Source of the DNA: Duncaniella sp.
GTDB lineage: Bacteria; Bacteroidota; Bacteroidia; Bacteroidales; Muribaculaceae
NCBI GenBank assembly: GCA_029060405.1
Contig: JAIDUB010000062.1
Span: 1 to 51,917 of the forward strand
Direction of reading: 5' to 3'
Length of the DNA: 51,917 nucleotides
A program made the translations under genes and the position numbers. The notes under the pieces are model-generated. The model was not told where the DNA came from. It saw nothing but the letters and a program-made list of their open reading frames with translations, and did no database searches. Of this stretch, positions 35,184 to 43,316 are shown one piece after another. Position 1 is the first letter of the stretch; each line of letters opens with the position of its first letter.

Positions 35184-35882
35184 ATATGGAATTATTTTTA
35201 TTCTCTTTTGATATAGCCATATTTCTTCAATATTGCTGAATTCTATAGGCATTTCTCTTATTGGACGCTCTTCATCAATCAATGTAATTGAATAATTGAA
35301 ATTTGTATAATGCTTTTCAAGAAGATCTAATACATATTTCATTTCATCCAATAGAGATGACGGATTATCAAGTGTGTTTTTATTAATAAGAAAATTCCAT
35401 TTGACACAGTAATTATAGTATGGCATCATTGATTCAGGTTGATAGGAAATAATCATTGAGTCTGTTTCATGTACGGCGCCTGAATTTTTATCATACAAAC
35501 TATTTTTAATCACGCAAGTCGAAAAATCGTTAGATTTCCTAATTTCATATCGCCAATGGAGATCACGAATTGCATCATACGCATCTATCGGGGCTAAATT
35601 TACCGTGATACAAGTATCTAAATTTTCTATTTTTGTTAAAGAGTTAAAGGGATTGAATGATTTATTCATAAATATTATGGATCGGGATGGTGGCATACTA
35701 AAATACTCAACCAATACAGTATCGACCCTCTCATATCCCATTTCACTATAACTTACGGTTCCCATGTACAACTCTTGAAATAGGGACGCCATAGTGGAAT
35801 AGTCCTTAGTACCGACTGATGCAAAAACTGAAGTTGCAAATTGTATAAGTGAAAGAAAAATAGTAACTACACATTTTTTCAT
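35181..35882 (-). CDS. Secreted protein of unknown function in AT-rich patch
   Basis: 233 residues with a signal peptide (MKKCVVTIFLSLIQFATSVFA). The mature part has many Ser, Asn, Tyr and acidic residues and no motif I recognise. It is AT-rich compared with the core genes, which suggests recent acquisition. It starts 9 bp after the small ORF at 35892-36098 and the two could share the promoter at 36115-36122. Both are bracketed by two ~100 bp direct repeats (35083-35183 and 36282-36378). Confidence 0.65.
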   Translation of the reverse strand: MKKCVVTIFLSLIQFATSVFASVGTKDYSTMASLFQELYMGTVSYSEMGYERVDTVLVEYFSMPPSRSIIFMNKSFNPFNSLTKIENLDTCITVNLAPIDAYDAIRDLHWRYEIRKSNDFSTCVIKNSLYDKNSGAVHETDSMIISYQPESMMPYYNYCVKWNFLINKNTLDNPSSLLDEMKYVLDLLEKHYTNFNYSITLIDEERPIREMPIEFSNIEEIWLYQKRIKIIPY

Positions 35883-35891
35883 AACTGCAAA

Positions 35892-36098
35892 TCAATTTTT
35901 ATAAATCAACGATTTCAACAATATTTCTGCTTGCTTATTATACTTTCTTCTTGAAACGTCGGCATTAACTTCTTTTCTTAATTTTGAATTGATGGTTCTA
36001 ACCGGATTATGTATTAAGTATAATTTGAAAGCGTTGGCCGTGGGATCGGTCGAGGTGTTCATCGGCAGGCCGTCGGCGTATCGGAGAGATTGATTCAT
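35892..36098 (-). CDS. Possible small protein upstream of the secreted unknown
   Basis: 68 residues, beginning MNQSLRYADGLPMNTSTDP and ending in a Lys-rich helix. It is supported only by context: a good -7 box (TATATTTG) 16 bases upstream and a 9 bp gap to the next gene. It could instead be the remains of a longer gene or a leader ORF. No family is recognised. Confidence 0.35.
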   Translation of the reverse strand: MNQSLRYADGLPMNTSTDPTANAFKLYLIHNPVRTINSKLRKEVNADVSRRKYNKQAEILLKSLIYKN

Positions 36099-36114
36099 GA
36101 GCGGAGCGTTTTTG

Positions 36115-36122
36115 CAAATATA
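36115..36122 (-). promoter_or_regulatory. Bacteroidetes -7 box, small ORF and secreted unknown
   Basis: TATATTTG on the minus strand, 16 bases before the ATG at 36098. Confidence 0.5.
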
Positions 36123-36217
36123 GGCATTTGAGCCGTAATAGCCAAGCGTGACGAATCCACGATGCGGTGACGTTGTTGCAGATGTCTAAATACAAGCATA
36201 TTGCGGGCGAAAATATC

Positions 36218-36240
36218 GGGACGTTGCTTTGCAACGTTGG
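36218..36240 (-). repeat. Dispersed short hairpin repeat, copy E (inverted)
   Basis: Read on the minus strand: stem ACGTTGC, loop AAA, stem GCAACGT, then CCC. It is a third stem sequence of the family, facing away from copy D 50 bp to the right. Confidence 0.6.
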
Positions 36241-36281
36241 TCATGGCCGGGCGTCGGTTTTTCGGTGAAATTTCGCCCCGC

Positions 36282-36378
36282 GCACGTGAAACATCGCAAA
36301 GCGATATCCCTACATCAGCGGGGATAATTGCACCGCCGAATTTAATCTTATACACCGCCCCGGCCAGAGGCAAAAGCT
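36282..36378 (+). repeat. Long dispersed repeat, copy D (hairpin plus tail)
   Basis: GTGAAAC, stem ACATCGC (36291-36297), loop AAA, GCGATAT (one unpaired position), CCCTAC, then a tail (GCACCGCCGAATTTAATCTT...) that matches copy C at about three bases in four. Confidence 0.65.
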
Positions 36379-36406
36379 ACGGAATCGGGCGAATAAGTCA
36401 TCATTT

Positions 36407-37528
36407 TCACACCTCCATGAAGTCGGAGATGATGTCGTTGCTTATGAGCCAGCGTGATTCGGGGATAATGAGGCGCCCCGGGGTGAGGATGACATTGCCC
36501 GCGGAGAGATGACGACGGCGGGCGGTGCGCAATATTTCATCGCTGCGTTCAGCTCCGAATGCGGCACTGACTTTCGCGAGATCGAGTCCGGCGGATGTGC
36601 GCAATGCTGTAAATACCATGTCGTTGAACCGCTCCGATTCATTTTCCTCCTCTATTCTCAAAGAACCTAAGCCGTCGCCAGCAATATATTCTTTTATCGA
36701 TGGAATGTTATAGAAACGTGTCGCGCCGTCCCAGCCGTGGGCGCCCGGGCCAATGCCGAGATAAGGTGTCATGTCCCAGTATCGGGAATTATGCACGGCT
36801 TCATGCCCCGGGAGGGAGAAATTGGATATTTCGTAATGATTGTATCCGGCCTCGCGGGCAGCCTTGGTAAGGATCTCATACATGCGCTCTACCTCCTCGG
36901 CGGGAGTTTCGGCTATCTTGCCGGCAAGACGCATGGCGTTAAGCCTCGTGCCTTGCTCGTAAGATAACGAATATGCCGAAAGATGCTCCGGCTGCAGATC
37001 GAGAATGCGCCGGAGAGTTTCGCGCCATCCTTCGACCGACAGTCCCGGCAAACCGTAGATGAGGTCGAGGGATATATTGGTGAAACCGCTCTCGCGCAGC
37101 ATGCTGAAAGCCTCGATGGCTTCCCCTGCACTATGGCGGCGACCGATGGCGCGGAGTATGTTATCGTCGAGTGACTGCACTCCCATGCTCACCCGGTCAA
37201 TACCCATTTCACGCCATGCACGTCCACGCGCGGGAGTGACGTCTTCGGGGTTCACCTCTATAGTGAATTCCTCAAATTCATGCCGGGGCAGCCTGCCGAT
37301 AATTCGGCTGAGCATTTCATCGGTGAGAACCGACGGTGTACCGCCGCCTATGTATACGGTGGAGATTTCGCAGTGCCATGAGGCAAGGCGAGTGTCGAGT
37401 TCATTGCACAGAGCGTCGACGAATCCGGCTGCCATGCCGTGTTGCGGCACGGAATAGAAATCGCAGTAAGCACACTTGGAGTGGCAGAACGGAATGTGGA
37501 TGTACAGACCCGATGCAGGTTTCATCAT
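36407..37528 (-). CDS. hemW: Heme chaperone HemW (radical SAM)
   Basis: 373 residues. The radical SAM motif CHSKCAYCDF (CxxxCxxC, near residue 14) is followed by YIGGGTPSVL and GVQSLDD. The motif HNSRYW (near 270) is the HNxxYW heme-binding signature that separates HemW from true coproporphyrinogen oxidase HemN. It delivers heme to target proteins. Its start overlaps the stop of the AddB-like gene (ATGA), making it the last gene of the long ftsY operon. I chose the first of two adjacent ATG codons because of this overlap. Confidence 0.94.
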   Translation of the reverse strand: MMKPASGLYIHIPFCHSKCAYCDFYSVPQHGMAAGFVDALCNELDTRLASWHCEISTVYIGGGTPSVLTDEMLSRIIGRLPRHEFEEFTIEVNPEDVTPARGRAWREMGIDRVSMGVQSLDDNILRAIGRRHSAGEAIEAFSMLRESGFTNISLDLIYGLPGLSVEGWRETLRRILDLQPEHLSAYSLSYEQGTRLNAMRLAGKIAETPAEEVERMYEILTKAAREAGYNHYEISNFSLPGHEAVHNSRYWDMTPYLGIGPGAHGWDGATRFYNIPSIKEYIAGDGLGSLRIEEENESERFNDMVFTALRTSAGLDLAKVSAAFGAERSDEILRTARRRHLSAGNVILTPGRLIIPESRWLISNDIISDFMEV

Positions 37529-40470
37529 TCATCGCCGGTGTTTCTGCCGCATACGCTCTTGAAGTTGCAGAATGTGCAGGCATGGCTGTCGGCCGCCTGA
37601 GTGAACGGTATTTCGGGATCGAATATTTCGGCAACCTTGGAATTGAACAATGCAAGAAATTCATCGTTGACCGAGCGATAGTCTTCCAGCGGCCGCTTGT
37701 TATAAGATATGGGCACGATACCTTGTGTGGCGATGGTCTTGAAGAGATAGATGAGCGGCTGTATAGGACCGTCGCAGTTAAGCTTCCGCGCAAGCATGTT
37801 GCAGTAGAAAAGCAGCTGCAGTATGGCCTTCCGGCGGTCGGTCTTTTCGGCGTCAAAGAGATCGGCTACGTTGGAAAACGTAGTTTTGTCCTGTCCGGTC
37901 TTATAGTCGACCACGCGGAGCACGCCTCCGTCGGGCGCATCGGGATATATGCGGTCAACCCTGTCGATGATCTGCTTGAAGTTTACTTCGAGTCCCGGCG
38001 CGACTTCCATGCGTCCTTCAACCTTCATTTCGGCGTCGATAAACTCAAAAGGCGTGAACTGCTTCTCGGCCCGCAGAAGCATCTCAACATATGTGGTCAT
38101 CACCCGTCCGATGAGCAGCGATTCGCCGGTGAGCTGTTCATCGCAGTCGCGCCCTTTACGGCGGTAGTGGTAGTTGATGGCGCGGGTTACATATGGCTCT
38201 ATATGGACGTGGCGGCTGATGCTGTCGATCACCTCGGCGGTGATGATTACCGAATGGGCGTTGCCCCGCAACCGCTTGTAGATCATCTCCATTACTTCAT
38301 GAAGTATGGTACCGAGTGTGCCCGAGTCCATATAGTCGGTGACCTCGTCGTCAAGATCGAGCCCCTCCACATTTTTCAGGTAAAAGCTGAGCGGACAGTT
38401 GATATATGAGTTGATCGACGAAGCCGAGAGAAACTTGCGGTCCTCGCCACACGGCTTCGTAAATGCCTGCAGGCGTGAAATTATATCGGGAGTCTTTTCG
38501 ATGATAATGGTTTCGTCGCCTATGCGCGGTGCGGGAAATACCTTGCGCTTATGGGTGATCGCGGCATCGGGGAAAAGATAGAGCAGCTGCGACAGGTAGC
38601 GCGACATTTCGCCGGAGTTTGTCCCTTCGGTGCGCCCGTCGTAGAGCAGTTCCACCCGGCGGGCACGTGATATGAGGCGGTAGAAGTAGTAGGCGTAGAT
38701 CGATTCCTGATGTTCGACGGTCGACATGCGGTAGGCACGCCGCAGCGCGTCGGGAATAAAAGAGCGGGAGAAATGCTTGCGTGGAAATACCCGCTCGTTC
38801 ATCGACAGTATCACTATATTCTCGAAGTCGAGCGCGCGGGTCTCGAGCACACCCATCATCTGAAGCCCTTTGAGAGGCTCGCCCGTGAAGTTGACAGCCG
38901 CCGACGACAGCGAGCGGCGGAGAATGTGGAAAAACGTAGCTTCGCGCATTGTCACATTCCATTCCTTAATCGACCTGTTGAGTTCCTCGAGCGCATCGGA
39001 AAAACTTTCGAGAAAGAATCGCTCGATCTTACCGGCTTTTCCTTCGGAGAACGTGCGTCCGAGAAGATAGTCAACCACTCCGCGGGTATAGGCATAGACT
39101 TCGGCGGAATTTTTCATATCGTTGACCGCACGGAATATCACCGCCATATCCTCGGGCAGATTGGAGGTGAGGAATGAAGCGGCGACGGTATACATTCTTT
39201 CAGCCTTGAGGGTGGAGAGCAGAGTGTTGCACGCTTCCATATCGCCCGCCTGAAGGAGGGGATGCGACAATATGGCCTTGACATCCTCGTGGAAAAACAC
39301 ATTTTCGCCATGGGAATCGGCTGCCCGCATCTGCATCGATGTAATGGCGTTGAGCAGCGATGCCATGGGAGTGAGTTTCAGAGGGAAGCCCATCGTTACG
39401 TTCAGATCGGTGATTTCAGCCGGTACCGAATGTATCATGGGGATGAAAAGATCCTCCTCGGGGAGCACTATTGCGGTATCGTGAGAGGGGAGGGAGGGAT
39501 TTATTACTCCGGCCTTCACCCAGCGGCGCAGTATGTCACCCGTCTCCTTCACCATGCCCACTTTAGACGGCACGCAGGTGATGGTGATTTCAGGCAATGA
39601 GGAGTTTTTCTCGCCGTCGACGGTGTAAATCGAAGGAAAGCTCTCGATGTTGCGCCTCATGAAGCGCGCGCCTTTGCTCGAAGGCATGTCGAATGCGGGC
39701 GAGTTGAAATCCCAGTAGAAATCAGCGAGTCCGCGGGCTTTGAGTCTTTCGAAAATCTTAACTTCCGCAGCCGAAAGCACATTGAATCCCACGAATATAT
39801 ATCGCTTGAAGGGCAGCTGTCCCGGCCCGGGATTCTTCACCGCCTCAACGGCCTCCCGGAGCATCATGCCTTCCGATGCCAGCGAACGGCGACGCAATTC
39901 GTCGCGGTAATTGTCGTAAAGCGGAAGAAGTATCTCCCAGAGTTTCAGAAATTTGTCCTGAAGGTCAGAAGATTTGTCGCTTAGGTGATTCCAGAATCTT
40001 TCGGGATCGTGCATTTCCACGTCCTGTCCCCAGTAGGCACGGATTATCTCAAGCTGCTCGTCGGTGAGATAGTTGGCGTTAATCTCCTTGAGCTTTTTTA
40101 CATTGGTAAACAGAGCCGCCGGGTCCACAAGGTAACGGTCAACATCGTTGAAGTCGCTTATGAGCATCTCGCCCCAGAAAAGGAAGCGGTCAAAGTCGGG
40201 TATGTCCTGCGACAGATGCCTGTAGCAGTCGTATAGCACGAAAAGCTGCTCGAACCGTGTGGCGGGTACGAGGCGGGAGAACGATGACGTGAATCCGGCG
40301 ATAGTGGTGATTTCGGGCATTATCACCGGGCGCCCGCCAATCTCCTCGCGCAGATAATGGGTGAAAAACGTGGCGCTTCGCTTGTTGGGAAACACGAAGC
40401 AGAAGTCAAGCAGCGCATCGGCTTCGCGCTCCACGTATACACGGGCAACCTGACGGAGAAACGGTATCAT
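37525..40470 (-). CDS. AddB-like PD-(D/E)XK nuclease
   Basis: 981 residues. The N-terminal part (FPNKRSATFFTHYL near residue 28, degenerate helicase-like core) matches AddB-type proteins that lack a working ATPase. The C-terminal RecB-like nuclease has FLSASSINSYINCPLSFYLK (near 690), the acidic residues of FIDAEMKVEG, and VVDYKTG (near 875). A terminal cysteine set (CTFCNFKSVC), together with the Cys in NCPLSFY, should hold an iron-sulphur cluster. It would work with an AddA helicase in double-strand-break processing; no addA is in the window. It starts on the last base of the MBOAT gene. Confidence 0.9.
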   Translation of the reverse strand: MIPFLRQVARVYVEREADALLDFCFVFPNKRSATFFTHYLREEIGGRPVIMPEITTIAGFTSSFSRLVPATRFEQLFVLYDCYRHLSQDIPDFDRFLFWGEMLISDFNDVDRYLVDPAALFTNVKKLKEINANYLTDEQLEIIRAYWGQDVEMHDPERFWNHLSDKSSDLQDKFLKLWEILLPLYDNYRDELRRRSLASEGMMLREAVEAVKNPGPGQLPFKRYIFVGFNVLSAAEVKIFERLKARGLADFYWDFNSPAFDMPSSKGARFMRRNIESFPSIYTVDGEKNSSLPEITITCVPSKVGMVKETGDILRRWVKAGVINPSLPSHDTAIVLPEEDLFIPMIHSVPAEITDLNVTMGFPLKLTPMASLLNAITSMQMRAADSHGENVFFHEDVKAILSHPLLQAGDMEACNTLLSTLKAERMYTVAASFLTSNLPEDMAVIFRAVNDMKNSAEVYAYTRGVVDYLLGRTFSEGKAGKIERFFLESFSDALEELNRSIKEWNVTMREATFFHILRRSLSSAAVNFTGEPLKGLQMMGVLETRALDFENIVILSMNERVFPRKHFSRSFIPDALRRAYRMSTVEHQESIYAYYFYRLISRARRVELLYDGRTEGTNSGEMSRYLSQLLYLFPDAAITHKRKVFPAPRIGDETIIIEKTPDIISRLQAFTKPCGEDRKFLSASSINSYINCPLSFYLKNVEGLDLDDEVTDYMDSGTLGTILHEVMEMIYKRLRGNAHSVIITAEVIDSISRHVHIEPYVTRAINYHYRRKGRDCDEQLTGESLLIGRVMTTYVEMLLRAEKQFTPFEFIDAEMKVEGRMEVAPGLEVNFKQIIDRVDRIYPDAPDGGVLRVVDYKTGQDKTTFSNVADLFDAEKTDRRKAILQLLFYCNMLARKLNCDGPIQPLIYLFKTIATQGIVPISYNKRPLEDYRSVNDEFLALFNSKVAEIFDPEIPFTQAADSHACTFCNFKSVCGRNTGDE

Positions 40471-41957
40471 CAGTATTGCAGATATATGAAGGGTACGATG
40501 TCGCTCTGGCGCACCTGAATGATAAGTAGAAGTACCAGCGCGAGCACCACGGCCTGAATTATCGGGTGCATGCGGCCAAACTGATGTTTAAGCCATTGTG
40601 TCCAGCTTTTGGGCGAGAAGTGCATGGCATATCCGGCCACCATGGCGAGCACGATGAGGAAATATCCGGTTATGAACTGCGGCGCCACGGAAATGTGGAA
40701 GTCGTTGACGATCTGTCCTGTCATCTGTCCCACATGTTCCATCGACTGCGAGCGGAAAAACATGAATATGAACACCACGAGATTGAATGTCACGAATATA
40801 TTCAGAAACCGGCGCCAAGCGGGAGTCTCCGCACCGGGCGTCGACGGAAACCATCGGCGCAGTGTCTTGTGAATCACGAGCATCGCGCCGTGGAGCGCGC
40901 CCCATATCACATACATCCATGAAGCCCCGTGCCACAATCCGCCTATCACCATCGTGGCCATCTGATTGAAGTTGCTTCGGGCTTTGGAGCAGCGGTTGCC
41001 GCCCAGCGGTATGTAGACGTAGTCGCGCAGCCATGTCGAGAGGGATATGTGCCAGCGGTGCCAGAACTCCGTGGGGCTCTGTGCCTTGAACGGTGAATCG
41101 AAGTTGTCCATAAAGCGGTAGCCCAGCAGCAGGGCAAGACCGATCGCCATATCGCTGTAGCCCGAGAAATCGCAGTAGAGCTGTATGGCGAAGCCGAATA
41201 TCGCCACCGTGTTTTCAAAGCCGCTGTAGAGAGCCGGATTGTCAAACACGCGGTCGACGAAGTTACCGCTGATATAGTCGGCCACTATCACTTTCTTGAT
41301 CAGACCCGCCATGATGAGGAAAAGGCCGTCGGATACCATCTCGCGTGTGGCCACGGGATTGCGTTCGACCTGCGGAAGCATGTCCTTGGCGCGCACCACG
41401 GGGCCGGCAAGCAGCGGGGGAAAGAACGTGAGATAGAAAGTATAGTCGAGGAAATTATGACAGGCCTTCATATGCCCGCGGTATATGTCGACAATATAGC
41501 TTATGGAGCGGAAGGTGAAAAACGAAATACCGGCCGGCAGTATTATGTCGAGAGCGTCGAATTTCAGCGTACTGAACGAGCTGATGGTTTCGAGCAGCAG
41601 ATTGAAATACTTGAAATAGGCGAGCATGCCTATGTTGACAAGCACGTTGATCCACACTATCAGTTTCTTTTTCCACACCGTCGCTCCGGCTTTCTCCATA
41701 AGTAATCCGAGCACGAAGTCACTCACGCACACTCCCAAGAGTATGAAGCAGTATTCGGCCGACGATTTATAGTAGAAATAAAGCGAGAAGAGGATGACAA
41801 ACACCATCTTGACATTGCGGAACCGCCTCATGAGCGAGTATATCACTATGAACGCGGCAAAAAGGATAAGAAACAGGCCCGTATTGAACAGGAGCGGCGA
41901 CATGGCGTCGTAGCTCAGGACTTTATGCAGGCGGTCTATATCAAATAGCTGAAACAT
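40470..41957 (-). CDS. MBOAT family membrane O-acyltransferase (AlgI/DltB-like)
   Basis: 495 residues with about ten to twelve membrane helices. The family features are WHISLSTWLRDYVYIPLGGNR (near residue 305) and the active-site His in GGLWHGASWMYVIWGALHGAM (near 345-365). These proteins move acetyl or other acyl groups across the membrane to extracytoplasmic acceptors. Two secreted SGNH-fold proteins lie directly upstream, as in alginate and peptidoglycan O-acetylation systems where the SGNH partner performs the final transfer. The acceptor polymer here is unknown. Confidence 0.93.
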   Translation of the reverse strand: MFQLFDIDRLHKVLSYDAMSPLLFNTGLFLILFAAFIVIYSLMRRFRNVKMVFVILFSLYFYYKSSAEYCFILLGVCVSDFVLGLLMEKAGATVWKKKLIVWINVLVNIGMLAYFKYFNLLLETISSFSTLKFDALDIILPAGISFFTFRSISYIVDIYRGHMKACHNFLDYTFYLTFFPPLLAGPVVRAKDMLPQVERNPVATREMVSDGLFLIMAGLIKKVIVADYISGNFVDRVFDNPALYSGFENTVAIFGFAIQLYCDFSGYSDMAIGLALLLGYRFMDNFDSPFKAQSPTEFWHRWHISLSTWLRDYVYIPLGGNRCSKARSNFNQMATMVIGGLWHGASWMYVIWGALHGAMLVIHKTLRRWFPSTPGAETPAWRRFLNIFVTFNLVVFIFMFFRSQSMEHVGQMTGQIVNDFHISVAPQFITGYFLIVLAMVAGYAMHFSPKSWTQWLKHQFGRMHPIIQAVVLALVLLLIIQVRQSDIVPFIYLQY

Positions 41958-41972
41958 TATTAATCAGATGAT

Positions 41973-43316
41973 TTAATCGCGAAGTGTTGATAGAATTGCA
42001 TCGTAGAGCATGCGTCCTTCCAGACGGTATCCTGCGGCGGTGTGATGCACGCGGTCTTTGGCAAACATGTTGGCCGAAATCCAGCTTGAGCTTGCTCCGG
42101 CACCTCCGGCCACATCATACCAGTCGTAGACGGCGATGTGATTCTTACGTCCGTAGTCGAGTATCGCATTGCGGGCAAGGGCGATGTTGGTGTTGACCTT
42201 GTAGGATTTCACGCTTGTGGTGCGGTAGCGCGGCTTGCCTTTCTTAGTCTTACCCTTTACGCGCACTTTCTTGCTTGTGGTAATGCTACGCTGGCATTCC
42301 ATGGGTGTGGTGAGCACGATGAAAGCGTCGGGATTGGTGGTGCGGATATTCTTGACAAGCCTGTCGATCGAGCGGTTGAACTCGCCTGAGTCAAATTTCC
42401 CGAAGGCCTCGTTGGTGCCGAGGGCTATTATTACGAGCGAGGGCTCGAGCGGCGCTATGCCCTGACCTACGTTGCCTATGCGGTTGTAGGTATCGTATGT
42501 GGCTCCGTTGTTGCCTATCGCATGGAATTTTACTCCGGGACGACCCGATTCGAGCGATGCGCCGTAGACCGTAAGGTCTCCTGCCGATGTGAAATCAATG
42601 TCGACGTTTGTGACCGGTTCGGCAAGTATTATGTGGGTGTAGTCGCGCGAGGGCACAGCTCGGAAATGCACCGGCTTGCCCTCCGATGTGGTGACCGACT
42701 TTACGGTCATCTGTCCGCGGTGAAATATCGTGACTGAGGTAAACGGGTTATAGTCTTCTTTCTCGGATGTGGCGATAAATAGCTGGCTGTGAGATGTGAG
42801 CGGGTGTATGGATGTGCCTGTGAAGCCCACTGACTGCTCCCACGAAGCGTTCATGAGCCTGACGGCGTTCCACTGATTGCGGCTCTGGAAATAATAATCG
42901 GCCGGCTCGTTGGTTCCGCTCAGGCGCAGCGGCGCTATGAGGCCGCGGCCGGCGTTGCCGAAGTCATACTGAAGCAGTTCGCGTGTGACTCCCGCGTTTA
43001 TGCCGGCCTGCACGTGGCTGTCGCCGATAAGGAGCATCGACACGGGCTTTAGATTCGACAGCTTTATGGCCTGCCGCAGTTTCGAGGGATCGGAGCCGTT
43101 GAGTGTGATTGTATTGGCGCGCTGGCGTATGAACGATGGTATGGGGATGTCTATATCGTCGGCGTCGCCGTCGGGAATCACCACGGCGTTCTCGCGTATG
43201 TCGCGTGAATCATCCTCTGTGACGGTAGTTTCCCCATCGTCGGGTTCGGCGGCGACTCCTGTGAAAGAAGTCGTGAAGAAGGCTGTGGCCAATATGGTGC
43301 GAAGGAATATTTTCAT
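41973..43316 (-). CDS. Secreted SGNH/GDSL-fold protein A
   Basis: 447 residues with a signal peptide (ends near GVAA, residue 23). SGNH blocks: LLIGDSHVQAG (Ser nucleophile, near 95), IGNNGAT (block II/III region, near 270), ALGTNEAFG (near 300) and the catalytic Asp/His in KDRVHHTAAGY (near 425). A beta-rich insertion sits between blocks I and II. It could be a polysaccharide O-acetyltransferase or an esterase. Its ATG overlaps the stop of the second SGNH gene, and the MBOAT gene follows by 15 bp, so all three are expressed together. Confidence 0.88.
   Translation of the reverse strand: MKIFLRTILATAFFTTSFTGVAAEPDDGETTVTEDDSRDIRENAVVIPDGDADDIDIPIPSFIRQRANTITLNGSDPSKLRQAIKLSNLKPVSMLLIGDSHVQAGINAGVTRELLQYDFGNAGRGLIAPLRLSGTNEPADYYFQSRNQWNAVRLMNASWEQSVGFTGTSIHPLTSHSQLFIATSEKEDYNPFTSVTIFHRGQMTVKSVTTSEGKPVHFRAVPSRDYTHIILAEPVTNVDIDFTSAGDLTVYGASLESGRPGVKFHAIGNNGATYDTYNRIGNVGQGIAPLEPSLVIIALGTNEAFGKFDSGEFNRSIDRLVKNIRTTNPDAFIVLTTPMECQRSITTSKKVRVKGKTKKGKPRYRTTSVKSYKVNTNIALARNAILDYGRKNHIAVYDWYDVAGGAGASSSWISANMFAKDRVHHTAAGYRLEGRMLYDAILSTLRD

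Larger units (their letters stand above)
36099..36406. other. Non-coding repeat region between hemW and the AT-rich patch
   Basis: It holds the promoter box at 36115, an inverted hairpin repeat (36218-36237) and the long repeat copy D (36282-36378). The minus strand stays open across 36095-36373, but this frame reads through the hairpins and is probably not a gene. Confidence 0.5.

Noticed and set aside
36095-36373. 92-residue open frame, minus strand
   Set aside because: It runs through two dispersed hairpins, and its end overlaps the small ORF that has a promoter. It is kept only as a possible repeated DNA element.
36407-37528. Naming this gene hemN (coproporphyrinogen dehydrogenase)
   Set aside because: The HNxxYW motif and the length fit the heme chaperone HemW instead.
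37336-38409. 357-residue open frame antisense to hemW and the AddB-like gene
   Set aside because: Both overlapped genes carry intact catalytic motifs, so this long frame is a by-product of codon bias.
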